Counted from the first letter of the stretch, positions 1 through 9,611 are shown. The stretch is DNA of 64,000 bases from Neorhizobium galegae (GCF_017877055.1 NZ_JAGIPG010000002.1:992001-1056000); one strand, 5' to 3'. Numbers and translations: made by a program. Notes: generated by a model not told the origin, from the letters alone.

Positions 1-91
1 ACCGCGTCGTCGACGATCTCCAGATCGTTCAGTAATATTGCGGAATTAGCGAAGTATAATTTAGAATATCTGCTGCGCCGTTTCAGTCCCG

Positions 92-679
92 TCAGAGCCA
101 TTCGATCCGGTTGTTGCGGGTATCGACCTCAAGGATGCGGTCCTGCGGGGTCGGAACGGTGGCCGCCTCGTCTTCGTCGAGGTTTCCGATCAGCCGGAAG
201 AGCGAGCGGATCACCCCGCCATGGCTGACGCAGACGGTCGGGCCGTCGAGGGATTGCAGCCATGCGCCGATCCGCCAGCAGAGGATCTCATAGCTCTCGG
301 CAGACGCCCCCGGCGGGATGAAACTCCACTTCTGCTCGGCCCGGGCGGTGAGCCGGTCCGGAGAAATGTGGCTGATTTCATCGAGGGTGTAGCCTTCCCA
401 GTCGCCGAAGGAGACTTCGACCAGCCGTTCGTCGGTTTCGTAAGCGAGGGGATCGAGGCCCATGGCGCTTCGTAGCCGTTCCATGGTTTCGCGGGTACGC
501 GACAGGGGGCTGGCGATGAAGCGGAAACCGTCGGCTGCGCCGATCATCTCGCGCAGCCGCTCGCCGTTCCGCGTTGCCTGGGAACGGCCGAGCGCATTGA
601 GCGGAATGTCCTGCTGGCCCTGGAGCCGGCCCTCGGCATTCCAGTCCGTCTGCCCGTGGCGGATCATGTAGATGAGCAC
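92..679 (-). CDS. Histidine phosphatase family protein (phosphoglycerate mutase-like)
   Basis: About 195 aa. The N-terminal RHGQTDWN motif is the RHG signature of the histidine phosphatase superfamily, and VSHGG near residue 150 supplies the second catalytic histidine. The family removes phosphate from small metabolites through a phosphohistidine; the substrate cannot be read from sequence. I chose the GTG at 677-679, which has an AGGGA element about 10 bases upstream; an ATG at 665-667 sits directly before RHG. Both lie just after the fabI stop on the same strand, so it is probably cotranscribed with fabI. An open frame continues upstream into fabI but is not needed for the domain. Confidence 0.85.
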   Translation of the reverse strand: MLIYMIRHGQTDWNAEGRLQGQQDIPLNALGRSQATRNGERLREMIGAADGFRFIASPLSRTRETMERLRSAMGLDPLAYETDERLVEVSFGDWEGYTLDEISHISPDRLTARAEQKWSFIPPGASAESYEILCWRIGAWLQSLDGPTVCVSHGGVIRSLFRLIGNLDEDEAATVPTPQDRILEVDTRNNRIEWL

Positions 680-701
680 GGCAGACGTCCCTGGAAGAGC
701 A

Positions 702-1520
702 TCAGTCCTTGATGACCGAAATGTCCGGCGCATCGACGGCCTTCATGCCGACGACATGGTAGCCGCTGTCGGCGTGATGGGTTTCGCCGGTGACGGAGCG
801 CGACAGGTCGGACAGCATGTAGAGGCCGACATCGCCCACTTCCTCGATGGTGACGGTACGGCGCAGCGGCGCATTGTATTCGTTCCACTTGAGGATGTAG
901 CGGAAGTCGCCGATGCCGGAAGCGGCAAGCGTCTTGATCGGCCCGGCCGAGATCGCGTTGACGCGGATGTTCTTCGGACCCAGATCGACGGCGAGATATT
1001 TGACGCTGGCTTCGAGCGCAGCCTTTGCGACGCCCATGACGTTGTAGTTCGGCATGACCTTTTCGGCACCATAATAGGTGAGGGTCAGCATCGAGCCGCC
1101 ATCGGTCATCAGCTTTTCCGCCCGCCTTGCGACGGACGTAAAGGAATAGACCGAGATCTGCATCGTCTTGGCGAAATTGTCCGCCGAGGTATCGACGTAA
1201 CGGCCTGTCAGCTCGTCCTTGTCGGAAAAACCGATCGCATGCACCAGGAAGTCGATCTTGCCCCAGTGCTTTTCGAGATTGGCGAAGACTTCGTCGATGG
1301 TCGATTCGTCGCCGACGTCGCAATGGCCGGCCATGTAGGCGCCAAGTTCGGCGGCGAGCGGCTCAACGCGCTTCTTGAGTGCATCGCCCTGGTAGGTGAA
1401 CGCGACTTCCCCCCCATGCTGGTGGATAGCCTTGGCAATGCCCCACGCGATCGAACGGTTGTTGGCAACGCCCATGATGAGACCGCGTTTGCCTGCCATG
1501 AGGCCGGAAGCCTGAACCAT
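702..1520 (-). CDS. fabI: Enoyl-[acyl-carrier-protein] reductase (NADH), FabI type
   Basis: 272 aa, normal for FabI. It catalyses the last reduction of each fatty-acid elongation cycle. The N-terminal GVANNRSIAWGIAKA is the FabI version of the Rossmann glycine-rich loop. The active-site pair is Tyr159 and Lys166 (Y-x6-K), in the FabI-specific context PNYNVMGVAKAAL. SAGPIKTLAASGI is the usual FabI substrate-loop region. The ATG at 1518-1520 is clear. It lies directly upstream of the histidine phosphatase gene. Some rhizobia have two FabI paralogues, so the specific role of this copy is not certain. Confidence 0.95.
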   Translation of the reverse strand: MVQASGLMAGKRGLIMGVANNRSIAWGIAKAIHQHGGEVAFTYQGDALKKRVEPLAAELGAYMAGHCDVGDESTIDEVFANLEKHWGKIDFLVHAIGFSDKDELTGRYVDTSADNFAKTMQISVYSFTSVARRAEKLMTDGGSMLTLTYYGAEKVMPNYNVMGVAKAALEASVKYLAVDLGPKNIRVNAISAGPIKTLAASGIGDFRYILKWNEYNAPLRRTVTIEEVGDVGLYMLSDLSRSVTGETHHADSGYHVVGMKAVDAPDISVIKD

Positions 1521-1670
1521 ACATAGTCCCCTGATACCTTAGATGAACGCTGCCTATGACATAGGCAGCTCTAGGGTTCAAGCAGACTTGGATCATCTCG
1601 TGTTAGTGGCCGTAACAAAGGGTGCGCAGCGGTGAATACCGACGCAAAACTGTCATACTCGGGGCCGCCT

Positions 1671-2795
1671 TCAGACATACAGCCCGTGGCGCATGTGCCT
1701 CATCAGATCGGTGACCTTTTCGTTCGGCTTTTCCCACAGGACGACGCGCAGTTCGACCACCAGATCGCCGCGACCGCCCGCATCGTCATGGAGGCCAAGG
1801 CCGTTCAGCCGGACCGTCTGGTCGGAACCGGACCATGCCGGAATGCTGATGTTGCGGTTGCCTTCCGGCGTCTCGACCGAGGCATCGCCGCCAAGCACGG
1901 CATCTTCGAGCGAGATCGACAAGGTCGTGTGGAGGTCGAAACCTTCGACGCGGAAACGGCTGTCGCGGGCAACCTTGATCGAGGCCAGAAGGTCGCCGGA
2001 TTTCATGCCGGTGAGCTTGAGGCCCTGGCCCTTCAGCCGTGCCACATGGCCATCTGTCATGCCCTTTTCCAAGGCGAAGCGCACGTCGCGGTCGTCGGCC
2101 ATTTTCAGGGTGATCGTGTTGAGTTTCAGGAGGTCCTCGACGGTCACCGTGGCCTCGACGGAGATATCCGGAGCCTTTTCCGGCGTCGGCGTCGTGCCGC
2201 GGAAGCGGCGCACGATGGATGCGATGAGGTCGATGGCAAGGGCGGGCAGGGGAGGTCTTTCGCCGCCGGATGCCTCAGTCTTGGCCGCTTCGGCCGATTC
2301 ACCATTTGCCTGCGACGAGCCGGTCGGGTGAGATTTTGCCTGTTCGGCTGCCGCAGCGCCGAAGATGCGCTCGATCATGTCTTCAGGCGTTTCGCCTGCC
2401 GGGCCGGACTGATTCTGGGGCTGAGCCTGCGATTGCGATTGGCCGCGAGCCTGCGCCTGCGACTTGGCGTTCTGCGCATTGGCCTTGGCGAGTTCTTCCA
2501 TGACCTTTTCGGCGTTGGCCTTGGCGACCTTGGCACGTTCGGCCGCTTCGCGGGCGGCATTGCGCTGCTGCATGATGGTCTGGTGCATCTCGGCGGCCTT
2601 GTCGTATCGCTTGCGGCGCTCAGGGTCCTTCAGGACCTCGTAGGCCTGGCCGATCTCTGCGAAACGGCTCGTCGCAGACGGATCGTCCTGGTTTTGGTCG
2701 GGATGAACGGTCTTGGCCTTGGCGCGCCAGGCTGCCTTGATTTCGTCGGGCTCGGCATTGCGCTTCACGCCAAGAAGAGAATAGGGATCACGCAT
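1671..2795 (-). CDS. J-domain co-chaperone, CbpA-like (DnaJ C-terminal domain)
   Basis: 374 aa. A J domain fills residues 1-70 with the HPD motif at 31-33, which stimulates DnaK ATPase activity. A low-complexity Ala/Gln/Lys-rich linker (about 75-200, coiled-coil-like then Q/S/A rich) follows, then a DnaJ C-terminal peptide-binding region from about 205 with the usual ITLKMADDRDVRFALEKG and GNRNISIPAW elements. There are no CxxCxGxG zinc-finger repeats, so it is a class II/CbpA-type protein rather than DnaJ itself. Its function as a DnaK partner is inferred from the family. Confidence 0.9.
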   Translation of the reverse strand: MRDPYSLLGVKRNAEPDEIKAAWRAKAKTVHPDQNQDDPSATSRFAEIGQAYEVLKDPERRKRYDKAAEMHQTIMQQRNAAREAAERAKVAKANAEKVMEELAKANAQNAKSQAQARGQSQSQAQPQNQSGPAGETPEDMIERIFGAAAAEQAKSHPTGSSQANGESAEAAKTEASGGERPPLPALAIDLIASIVRRFRGTTPTPEKAPDISVEATVTVEDLLKLNTITLKMADDRDVRFALEKGMTDGHVARLKGQGLKLTGMKSGDLLASIKVARDSRFRVEGFDLHTTLSISLEDAVLGGDASVETPEGNRNISIPAWSGSDQTVRLNGLGLHDDAGGRGDLVVELRVVLWEKPNEKVTDLMRHMRHGLYV

Positions 2796-3069
2796 TGTGG
2801 GACCACCGGTTACTTGAAACGGCAGGCCCCCGCTTGATCCTTGGACCCCCGATACTCGTCACAACTCCGACAGCCATCGGCCGGTTCCTCATGTTCCGGG
2901 CAGACTGCTGCTTACATCCAGCGAGCCTATGTTAGGACTTGTGAATCAGTAGTTACGCGGCCGCCAGTCGTAGTCGTTAAGGTAAACGAATGGTTTCCGG
3001 CGGTTTTCGCGGAACCGCCTGAAACGGATTTTGCAGCGCGCGAGTTTTTGGGGGAAGGCCGGACCACGA

Positions 3070-3561
3070 CTACTGGCGGTCGAAGGCCGTCAGCATCCAG
3101 TCCCCGCTATTGGTCAGGCAGGTCTGCCCGGAGAACATGGCGATACCCTCGTAGGAATGTCGCGTGGTCGTGAAGGCGCGGCAGATCTGCTCGCCGTTGC
3201 GGGCCTCGTGGATCTGGGAGACGACGCCGGCGCTGCCGGTTGCCGTATTGGCCCAGGGGACCGAGGCCGTGCCGACTTTGGCAAGGTCGGCCGAGGAGAC
3301 AGCGTTGCGCACCGTCGCTTCATCGGAAAGTGCCGCACCAGTATGCTGAGGCGCGCCAGGCACGGTGCCGGTCGCGATCGAGCGGTCGACTTTTGGGGAA
3401 CTTCCGAAGAGATCGAGGCTGCTGGTACAACCGGCAAGAGAAAGCCCTGCAAGGCAGAGGGCTCCCGCCCGTCTGCCGAGGAGAAACGACCTCTTTGTGC
3501 GGCTCTTCGACTTTGCTATCACTACCACCGTGCGTCCTGTCCGACTGAAAAACTCGGGCAT
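3070..3561 (-). CDS. Small lipoprotein, RT0821/Lpp0805-like surface protein
   Basis: 163 aa. A positively charged N-terminus and hydrophobic stretch lead to LSLAGC, a good lipobox with the lipidated Cys near residue 45. The mature part ends in a domain with [26 protein letters not shown], which resembles the RT0821/Lpp0805 surface-antigen family. It is probably outer-membrane anchored. It is divergent from pdxH with only about 30 bp between the starts, so the promoters overlap. The ATG at 3559-3561 gives a long n-region; a start further in is possible. Confidence 0.7.
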   Translation of the reverse strand: MPEFFSRTGRTVVVIAKSKSRTKRSFLLGRRAGALCLAGLSLAGCTSSLDLFGSSPKVDRSIATGTVPGAPQHTGAALSDEATVRNAVSSADLAKVGTASVPWANTATGSAGVVSQIHEARNGEQICRAFTTTRHSYEGIAMFSGQTCLTNSGDWMLTAFDRQ

Positions 3562-3592
3562 TTTTCATGAGATTGGGAGTATTTTAGTCAAT

Positions 3593-4213
3593 ATGTCTGA
3601 GAGCGGGTTAACAACTGGTGACTTCACCGCCGAGAACGAGCCTTTCGCGCTTTTCGGTTCCTGGCTGAAGGATGCCGAGAGCTCCGAACCCAACGATCCG
3701 AATGCCGTAGCGGTTGCGACCGTCGATGAGAACGGCATGCCGAACGTTCGCATGGTCCTGTTGAAGGGGTATGACGAGAACGGGTTTGTCTTCTATACCA
3801 ATTTCGAAAGCCAGAAGGGCCGCGAGATCCTCGGCCAGAAAAAGGCGGCCATGTGTTTCCACTGGAAATCGCTGCGCCGGCAGGTTCGCCTGCGCGGCGA
3901 GGTAGAGGTGGTGAGCGACGCGGAGGCGGACGCCTACTACGCCTCGCGCGCCCGCGGCAGCCGCATCGGCGCCTGGGCGTCGAAACAGTCCCGGCCGCTC
4001 GAAACCCGCTTCGCGCTCGAAAAATCGGTGGCCGAATACACCGCCCGCTACGCGATCGGCGACATTCCGCGCCCCCCCTACTGGTCCGGTTTCCGCATCA
4101 AGCCGGTATCGATCGAGTTCTGGCACGACCGCCAGTTCCGCCTCCACGACCGCATCGAATTCCGCCGCTCCGTCGCCGACGGTCCGTGGGAAAAGGTGCG
4201 GATGTATCCGTAA
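3593..4213 (+). CDS. pdxH: Pyridoxamine 5'-phosphate oxidase
   Basis: 206 aa. It oxidises pyridoxine/pyridoxamine 5'-phosphate to pyridoxal 5'-phosphate with FMN. Family hallmarks are present: [38 protein letters not shown] (FMN/substrate binding) and the C-terminal [12 protein letters not shown] and signature FRLHDR...WEKVRMYP ending exactly at the family C-terminus. The ATG at 3593 starts [11 protein letters not shown], the usual rhizobial N-terminus; the upstream extension of the frame overlaps the divergent lipoprotein and is not coding. Confidence 0.97.
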   Translation: MSESGLTTGDFTAENEPFALFGSWLKDAESSEPNDPNAVAVATVDENGMPNVRMVLLKGYDENGFVFYTNFESQKGREILGQKKAAMCFHWKSLRRQVRLRGEVEVVSDAEADAYYASRARGSRIGAWASKQSRPLETRFALEKSVAEYTARYAIGDIPRPPYWSGFRIKPVSIEFWHDRQFRLHDRIEFRRSVADGPWEKVRMYP

Positions 4214-4228
4214 AGGGGAGGGCGGCTC

Positions 4229-5305
4229 TCACCGCCCGATTGCAAACGGGATGCCTGAGGCGAGCGCTGAGACGTAGCGCGGCTGCTGGTAATAACCGTT
4301 GAGCGAGATACGCGGCAGGCCGGTGAGCCTGCTCACGTATTTGGCGCAGAGCGTGCCGGGCTGCGTCGTCACCGCAACCGAAAAGCCGAGCTCCCTGGCG
4401 ATGCCGTAGTCGCGCTCGGAGACTGCGGCGCGGCTGCCATAGGGATAGGCGATCGTGTCCGGCCGATCGCCGGTCAGCGCCTCGATCCAGTCGGCCGACT
4501 GCTTCATCTCCGCGCGGGCGTCTTCCGCAGAAAGCCGGGCGACGGCCCTGTGGCTCGTCGTATGGGCACCGAGCGAAGCCAGCGGATGGGCGGCGACCGA
4601 GCGGAGTTCCTCGGCATTCATGGTGAGGTCGGCGGTGATCTTCAGCGGATCGACGTCGTGCTTTCTCGCCAGGGCATCGATCCGCGAGACCGCAGTCGAC
4701 TCCTCTACTTCCAGGACATAGCTTGAGAAGCGGTCGAAGGCATCGAATTTTCTCGCCTCGGAGGTAAGGTCGAGCACTTCAGGGCCGCCGCCGAAATCGA
4801 ACGTCACTTCCCGTTCGCGGCCGAGAAGTTCGGCGACCGTCTCCCACCACAGCGAATGGCTTCGTTCGGCAAACCCGCGGGTCACGAATATCGTGAAGGG
4901 CACGCCGTGGCGGGCAAATACGGGCAGCGCGTATTCGGCATTGTTGCGGTAGCCGTCATCGAGTGTGAAGGCCGCGAACGGCTGCTTGGTCGGCGCGGCA
5001 AGCCGTGCCGGCACGGCGCTCAAGGGGATAAACTCGTAGCCTTCGGCTGAAAGCCGTTCGATCGCTTCGCCGAGGAAATCCGGCGTCACTTCCAGATGGC
5101 CGCTCGGCTGCAGCGGCCGGCTCTGTTTCGGCCGCACGTGATGGAGCGTGAAGATGGCGCCGTGGCCGCGCGCATTGGGCATCATCCCGGCACGGGCGAG
5201 TGCCGCGGCCATGTCGAGGCCACCGGCGACAAGCCGGCGTTTGACATCCCGGCGCCAAAGCGCCTGAAACCTCTCCCTGGTATTCCCCACCGCGATCACG
5301 CCCAC
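4229..5305 (-). CDS. Polysaccharide deacetylase family protein (NodB homology domain)
   Basis: 358 aa. The NodB motif 1 TLDDGYRNN (Asp116/Asp117) and the H-x4-H element in GAHTTSHR (about residue 247) give the metal-binding triad of carbohydrate esterase family 4. No clear signal peptide is visible at the N-terminus; the start codon is a GTG at 5303-5305. It probably removes N- or O-acetyl groups from a polysaccharide. It converges on pdxH with only 15 bp between the stops; a small GGGCGG/CCGCCC hairpin at 4219-4236 covers that junction. The actual substrate is unknown. Confidence 0.85.
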   Translation of the reverse strand: MGVIAVGNTRERFQALWRRDVKRRLVAGGLDMAAALARAGMMPNARGHGAIFTLHHVRPKQSRPLQPSGHLEVTPDFLGEAIERLSAEGYEFIPLSAVPARLAAPTKQPFAAFTLDDGYRNNAEYALPVFARHGVPFTIFVTRGFAERSHSLWWETVAELLGREREVTFDFGGGPEVLDLTSEARKFDAFDRFSSYVLEVEESTAVSRIDALARKHDVDPLKITADLTMNAEELRSVAAHPLASLGAHTTSHRAVARLSAEDARAEMKQSADWIEALTGDRPDTIAYPYGSRAAVSERDYGIARELGFSVAVTTQPGTLCAKYVSRLTGLPRISLNGYYQQPRYVSALASGIPFAIGR

Positions 5306-5376
5306 GTTACTTCGGTGAGGGCGACCCTACCCCGGACCAGTTAAGTCTTGCTGAATAAGCAGAGGCCTGATCTTGG

Positions 5377-6168
5377 TCAGGGCCGCAGCGCATCGAAAAG
5401 CGGCAGGCTGACGATCGCCGCCATGGCGATCAGCAGGAAGCAGATGCGCCGAAAGGTGCCTTCGGAGGCAAAACCGAACAGTTTCGAACCGGCGATCACA
5501 CCGAGGCCGTAACCCGGCCCGGCGATCAGCGCGAGGGCAAGAACATCGAAGGTCAAAAGACCGCCGATGACATAGGCGGTGGCCGAGATCACCGTCGCAA
5601 GCGCGAAATAGAGGATCAGGTTGGCGCGCACGGTGAGCGGCGGAATGGCGCCACCGAGCCAGTAGGCGACGACCGGCGGACCGGAAAGCTGCGCCGCGCC
5701 GCCGAACAGGCCGGCAAGCGCCCCGACGCCGATCGTCAGCGGCGTCTTCGGCTTGCCATGATAACGCCAGCCGGAAATCAGGAAGATCAGCAGAAAGAGC
5801 ACGACGACCGAGATCAGCCACCTGAGCGCCGTCGGATCGATCAACGCCAGCAGCGTCGTGCCGGCCGGCACGCCGACCAGCGTACCGATCAGCATCGTGC
5901 CCACCTCGCGGCGGTTGGCGCGCTTCCAGCCGTCCGGCACCATGCCGAGCGTTGTCACTCCGTCGATGACAAGCAGCAGGGCAGGGGCAATCTTCGGCCC
6001 GACGGCGGCACCTGCGAGCGGCACGAAGATCAGCGCGCCGCCGAAACCCGAAAACCCGCGCGCCAGCCCGGCGATCAGCGCGGAGAGGAAAAGAAACACG
6101 AGCTGCGCCGGACCATGGCCCGGAATCCATGCGTCCAGGAGGGCGGAGATCGGGTTTGCGGTGTCCAT
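5377..6168 (-). CDS. Sulfite exporter TauE/SafE family permease
   Basis: 263 aa from the ATG at 6166-6168. Six to eight hydrophobic segments and the family features ARGFSGFGGALIFVPLAG near the N-terminus and GLFGGAAQLSGPPVVAYW in the middle identify a TauE/SafE (DUF81) membrane protein, which usually exports sulfite, sulfoacetate or other organosulfonates. The upstream extension of the frame overlaps the divergent MazG-like gene and was dropped. The cargo cannot be inferred from the neighbours. Confidence 0.88.
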   Translation of the reverse strand: MDTANPISALLDAWIPGHGPAQLVFLFLSALIAGLARGFSGFGGALIFVPLAGAAVGPKIAPALLLVIDGVTTLGMVPDGWKRANRREVGTMLIGTLVGVPAGTTLLALIDPTALRWLISVVVLFLLIFLISGWRYHGKPKTPLTIGVGALAGLFGGAAQLSGPPVVAYWLGGAIPPLTVRANLILYFALATVISATAYVIGGLLTFDVLALALIAGPGYGLGVIAGSKLFGFASEGTFRRICFLLIAMAAIVSLPLFDALRP

Positions 6169-6298
6169 GAAGAATGCCGTGATGCGGAGGGGCTTGGGAT
6201 GGCCCGCACCTGCCGGGATTTGCGCGGGTATGTCAAGCAAACCCTCTGGACAGGGGGCGAGAATCGGCATCCTTCTGTGGATACAAAAGGAGAACATC

Positions 6299-6607
6299 AT
6301 GCTGGCCAAGCTCACCGACCAATTCGAGGCGGCGTCCGCGACATATGCCGAAACCTATGGGATGGTGCGCGATCCGGACTGGTTTGTCCTGAAGCTGCAG
6401 GAAGAGATGGGCGAACTGACGCAGGCCTGGAACCGCAAGACCGGCCGCGGGAGGAAGAAGGGCAGGAGCGACGAGGATCTCAGCCGCGACCTCGCCGACG
6501 AAACCGCCGATCTGCTCGGCCATGTCCTGCTGTTTGCTCGTACGAACGGGCTCGATCTGGCGGCGGCGATCGAGCGGAAGTGGCTGTTCCGGCCGGATGA
6601 AGGGTGA
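6299..6607 (+). CDS. MazG-like nucleotide pyrophosphohydrolase
   Basis: 102 aa with a good ribosome site (AAAAGGAG, 6 bases before the ATG at 6299). The all-alpha NTP-pyrophosphatase signature is clear: KLQEEMGELTQAW (E-x2-E), followed by DLADETADLLGHVLLFA (E-x2-D), the four-acid Mg site of the MazG/dUTPase superfamily. Such proteins clean up non-canonical or alarmone nucleotides. It is divergent from the TauE gene and convergent with the GST gene (3 bp between stops). Confidence 0.85.
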   Translation: MLAKLTDQFEAASATYAETYGMVRDPDWFVLKLQEEMGELTQAWNRKTGRGRKKGRSDEDLSRDLADETADLLGHVLLFARTNGLDLAAAIERKWLFRPDEG

Positions 6608-6610
6608 GGC

Positions 6611-7252
6611 TCAGGGGCCAATTGTACCCGGAAAATCCGGCTGTGCCTCCGGGCGCGCTAGGCGGAAGGCCTCCAGGCCGATGCAGTTTTCTTCGACGGC
6701 CAACAGTTCCGGATAGATTGAAAGATCACAACCGAGCCTGCGCGCGTTGCTCAATTGCGGAACGAGATGCAGATCCGCCCATCCAGGTTCATCGCTGAAA
6801 CAGAAGGCAAAGCGTTCGTTTCGATCAAGCAGGCTTTCTTCCAGTGCGTTCAGTCCCAGCGTCAGCCAGTGCGAAACCCATTGATGCACTTTCGCTGGAT
6901 CGAGTTCCAAATCCGCCTGGAGAAACCGGCGTACCCGCTGAACGGTAATGGAGTGCATTTCGGATGCGATAAGCCCTGCGAAACCACGAGCTTGTGCTCG
7001 GAGCAGTGGATCTTTCGGCAGGAGCGCGGGCAGGGGATGGGTTTCCTCGAGATAGTCGAGGATCGCCGACGACTGGGGAATGATCTGCCCGCCAATATCG
7101 AGTGCCGGCAATAGTCCCTGCGGGTTGAGGCGCCGGTATTCCCCCGGCGCCAATGACCCTACAGGCACGTAGATATAAGGAATGGCTTTGAGGTTGAGCG
7201 CTATGCGCACCCGTTCGCCGGCTGAATTCTGCCATCGTGATAAAAGGCGCAT
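6611..7252 (-). CDS. Zeta-class glutathione S-transferase, maleylacetoacetate isomerase-like
   Basis: 213 aa. An N-terminal thioredoxin-fold domain carries GERVRIALNLKAIPY and RRLNPQGLLPALDIG, then PQSSAILDYLEETHP binds glutathione; an all-helical C-terminal domain follows. This is the MaiA/zeta-GST pattern, which isomerises maleylacetoacetate in tyrosine breakdown. No homogentisate-pathway gene is adjacent, so the assignment to that pathway is only by family. The usual SSAAYRVRIALN loop reads NSAGERVRIALN here, close but not identical. ATG at 7250-7252. Confidence 0.78.
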   Translation of the reverse strand: MRLLSRWQNSAGERVRIALNLKAIPYIYVPVGSLAPGEYRRLNPQGLLPALDIGGQIIPQSSAILDYLEETHPLPALLPKDPLLRAQARGFAGLIASEMHSITVQRVRRFLQADLELDPAKVHQWVSHWLTLGLNALEESLLDRNERFAFCFSDEPGWADLHLVPQLSNARRLGCDLSIYPELLAVEENCIGLEAFRLARPEAQPDFPGTIGP

Positions 7253-7270
7253 AGCATCTCCCGAAATGCC

Positions 7271-8686
7271 TTAAGCCTTCGTCCCACCCACTGTCACCTG
7301 ATCCATCCGCAGATGCGGTTGTCCCACGCCGACCGGAACCCATTGGCCGCCCTTGCCGCAATTGCCGATGCCGGTGTCGAGCTTCATGTCGTTGCCGACC
7401 ATCGAGACGCGGCGCATCGCATCCGGACCGTTGCCGATCAGCATCGCGCCCTTGATGGCGGGGCCGATCCTACCGTCCTCGATCATGTAGGCCTCGGTGC
7501 AGCCGAACACGAATTTGCCGGAGGTGATGTCAACCTGGCCGCCGCCGAAGGAAACCGCATAGATGCCCTTCTTCACCGAAGTGATGATCTCTTCCGGGGT
7601 TTTATCGCCGCCGAGCATGTAGGTGTTGGTCATGCGGGGCATCGGCGTATAGGCATAGCCCTGCCGGCGGCCGTTGCCGGTCGGTTGAACGCCCATCAGC
7701 CGGGCGTTCTGGCGGTCCTGCATGTAGCCGACCAGCCTGCCGTTTTCGATCAGCACGTTGTAGGCCGATGGAGTGCCTTCGTCGTCTATGGTGAGTGAGC
7801 CGCGGCGGTTGTCGATCGTGCCGTCATCGACGACCGTGACGCCGGGCGCCGCGACCATCTCACCCAGCAGGCCGGCAAAGGCCGAGGTTTTCTTGCGGTT
7901 GAAATCACCTTCCAGCCCGTGGCCGACGGCCTCGTGCAGCATCACGCCCGGCCAGCCGGAACCGAGCACGACATCCATCGTGCCGGCGGGTGCGTCGATG
8001 GCGGTGAGATTGACGAGCGCCTGGCGCAGCGCCTCGTCGGCGCCGGTCTGCCAGTTGCTTGTCGTCACGAAATCGCCGAACCCGATGCGGCCGCCGGTGC
8101 CGAACGAACCGCTCTCCTGCCGGTCGCCGTCACCGACGACGACGGAAATGTTGATGCGGGTCATCGGGCGGATGTCCTGCATGCGATGGCCGTCGGCGCG
8201 AAGGATGTCGACCACCTGCCAGCTTGCGGAAACGGTGGCCGTCACCTGCCGCACCTTGTCGTCCTTGGAGCGCAGATAGGCGTCAATATCGGTAAGCAGC
8301 TTGACCTTCTCTTCGAAGCTGGGGCTGCCGATCGGGTTCTCGTCGCCATAGTACTTCTTGTTGGTGCGCTGCGGGGCTGCCGCATAGGAGCCGGAATAAC
8401 CGGCGGTGACGGCGCGGACCGCATCGGAGGCGCGCGAAAGTGCTGCCGCCGAAAGTTCGCCCGCATGCGCATACCCGACCGCTTCACCGGCGACTGAGCG
8501 CAGGCCAAAGCCCTGGTCGGTGTTGAAGGAACCGCCCTTCAGGCGGCCGTTGTCGAAGGTCAGCGATTCCGCCTGGGCATGTTCCACGAAAAGCTCGCCG
8601 TCATCGGCGCCGGTGAGCGCCTCGGAGAGGATCGAGCGCAGCTTGGTCTCGTCGCAGTCGAAAAGGTTGAGAAGGTCGGTGTTCAT
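7271..8686 (-). CDS. tldD: Metalloprotease TldD
   Basis: 471 aa from the ATG at 8684-8686, which has GAAGGAG 6 bases upstream. TldD works with TldE/PmbA as a heterodimeric metalloprotease that trims unfolded peptides and matures some RiPPs. The zinc motif HEAVGH (His251, Glu252, His256) and the following GLEGDFNRKKTSAFAG are diagnostic of the TldD half. PmbA is not in this window. It follows surf1 on the same strand with a gap of about 80 bp. Confidence 0.96.
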   Translation of the reverse strand: MNTDLLNLFDCDETKLRSILSEALTGADDGELFVEHAQAESLTFDNGRLKGGSFNTDQGFGLRSVAGEAVGYAHAGELSAAALSRASDAVRAVTAGYSGSYAAAPQRTNKKYYGDENPIGSPSFEEKVKLLTDIDAYLRSKDDKVRQVTATVSASWQVVDILRADGHRMQDIRPMTRINISVVVGDGDRQESGSFGTGGRIGFGDFVTTSNWQTGADEALRQALVNLTAIDAPAGTMDVVLGSGWPGVMLHEAVGHGLEGDFNRKKTSAFAGLLGEMVAAPGVTVVDDGTIDNRRGSLTIDDEGTPSAYNVLIENGRLVGYMQDRQNARLMGVQPTGNGRRQGYAYTPMPRMTNTYMLGGDKTPEEIITSVKKGIYAVSFGGGQVDITSGKFVFGCTEAYMIEDGRIGPAIKGAMLIGNGPDAMRRVSMVGNDMKLDTGIGNCGKGGQWVPVGVGQPHLRMDQVTVGGTKA

Positions 8687-8767
8687 GGGTGCTCCTTCGG
8701 CGCTGTCCTTGTGAAGACGCGCGCTCTGTTCCAACCGATGTAGGTCCGGGGAGGGACCGAAGCAAGC

Positions 8768-9544
8768 CTATCCTGCGGGCCAGGCGCGTTTGCGGCGGAA
8801 GATCATGCCGATGACGACGGCGATCAGGGCCGCGGCAAGCCCGTACCAGGTCACTGCATATTGCAGGTGGCTGTTGGGGAGGTCGAACTGGGTGACGCCG
8901 CCTTTGGGCCAGCCGCCCGGATTGACGACCGACGCGTCCGCATCCACGAAGAACTGCACGACCCCGGCGGGGTCGATCCCGGTGGTGGAGGCCATGGCAT
9001 CGAGATCCTTCCAGTAGAAGATGTTCTTCGCCGTATCGTTGTTCGGCACGATGGAGGATGGCTTTTCGCCAAGCCGCACCCGCGCATAACCGGTGACGGT
9101 CTGCTGGCCGACAGCCTCTCCGGCGGCGCGGGTCTTCGGGTCCTTCATCTCATAGGGCACGAAACCGCGGTTGACGAAAAGGACGCGGCCATCGGCAAGC
9201 GTCATGGGGGTATAGACGTAGAATCCGGTCTGCCCATTGAAGGTCGCGAAGAAATGCCGCTCCCTGGCGTGATCGAATTTCCCGGTGACCGATACCCGGC
9301 GGTATTCGATATCCCCGCCGGATTTCCGGATCGCCTCGATATCCGATAGCGCAACGGGCGCGGCGGCGCGGCGCTCGGCGATATCGGCGAGCAGGCCCTC
9401 CTTCCAATGCAGCCGCTCCACCTGCCACGTGCCCAGCGACAACAGGATGGCGAGCGCCGCCAGCACCACGGCGGCAGTCGCGATCACCCGGCCACGGCCG
9501 GGTGCTTTATCCGATGCGGTCGGGAAGGGAGGCTTGGTTGCCAT
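8768..9544 (-). CDS. surf1: SURF1 family cytochrome oxidase biogenesis protein
   Basis: 258 aa with one transmembrane segment near each end (about 18-38 and 225-250) and a periplasmic domain between, the standard SURF1/Shy1 layout. The family helps insert heme a into subunit I of aa3 oxidase. Typical motifs: GTWQVERLHWKEGLL, GFYVYTPMTLADGRVLFVNRGFVP and the C-terminal NSHLQYAVTWYGLAAAL. It is the last gene of the oxidase cluster, separated from ctaE by a hairpin. Confidence 0.92.
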   Translation of the reverse strand: MATKPPFPTASDKAPGRGRVIATAAVVLAALAILLSLGTWQVERLHWKEGLLADIAERRAAAPVALSDIEAIRKSGGDIEYRRVSVTGKFDHARERHFFATFNGQTGFYVYTPMTLADGRVLFVNRGFVPYEMKDPKTRAAGEAVGQQTVTGYARVRLGEKPSSIVPNNDTAKNIFYWKDLDAMASTTGIDPAGVVQFFVDADASVVNPGGWPKGGVTQFDLPNSHLQYAVTWYGLAAALIAVVIGMIFRRKRAWPAG

Positions 9545-9559
9545 TCGTTTCGATCCTCA

Positions 9560-9589
9560 AAAAGCAGAAGGGCGGCTCATCGCCGCCCT
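9560..9589 (-). terminator. Intrinsic terminator-like hairpin after ctaE
   Basis: On the minus strand an 8-bp stem (AGGGCGGC/GCCGCCCT, plus-strand arms 9569-9576 and 9582-9589, loop of 5) is followed by TTTTT. It lies between the ctaE stop and the surf1 start, so it may end or attenuate oxidase-operon transcription before surf1. Confidence 0.55.
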
Positions 9590-9611
9590 CCCCGAATTCA
9601 TGTCCCCTCGG

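Noticed and set aside
1-91. Left edge, 91 bp before the histidine phosphatase stop
   Set aside because: No coding frame or motif can be supported in such a short stretch.
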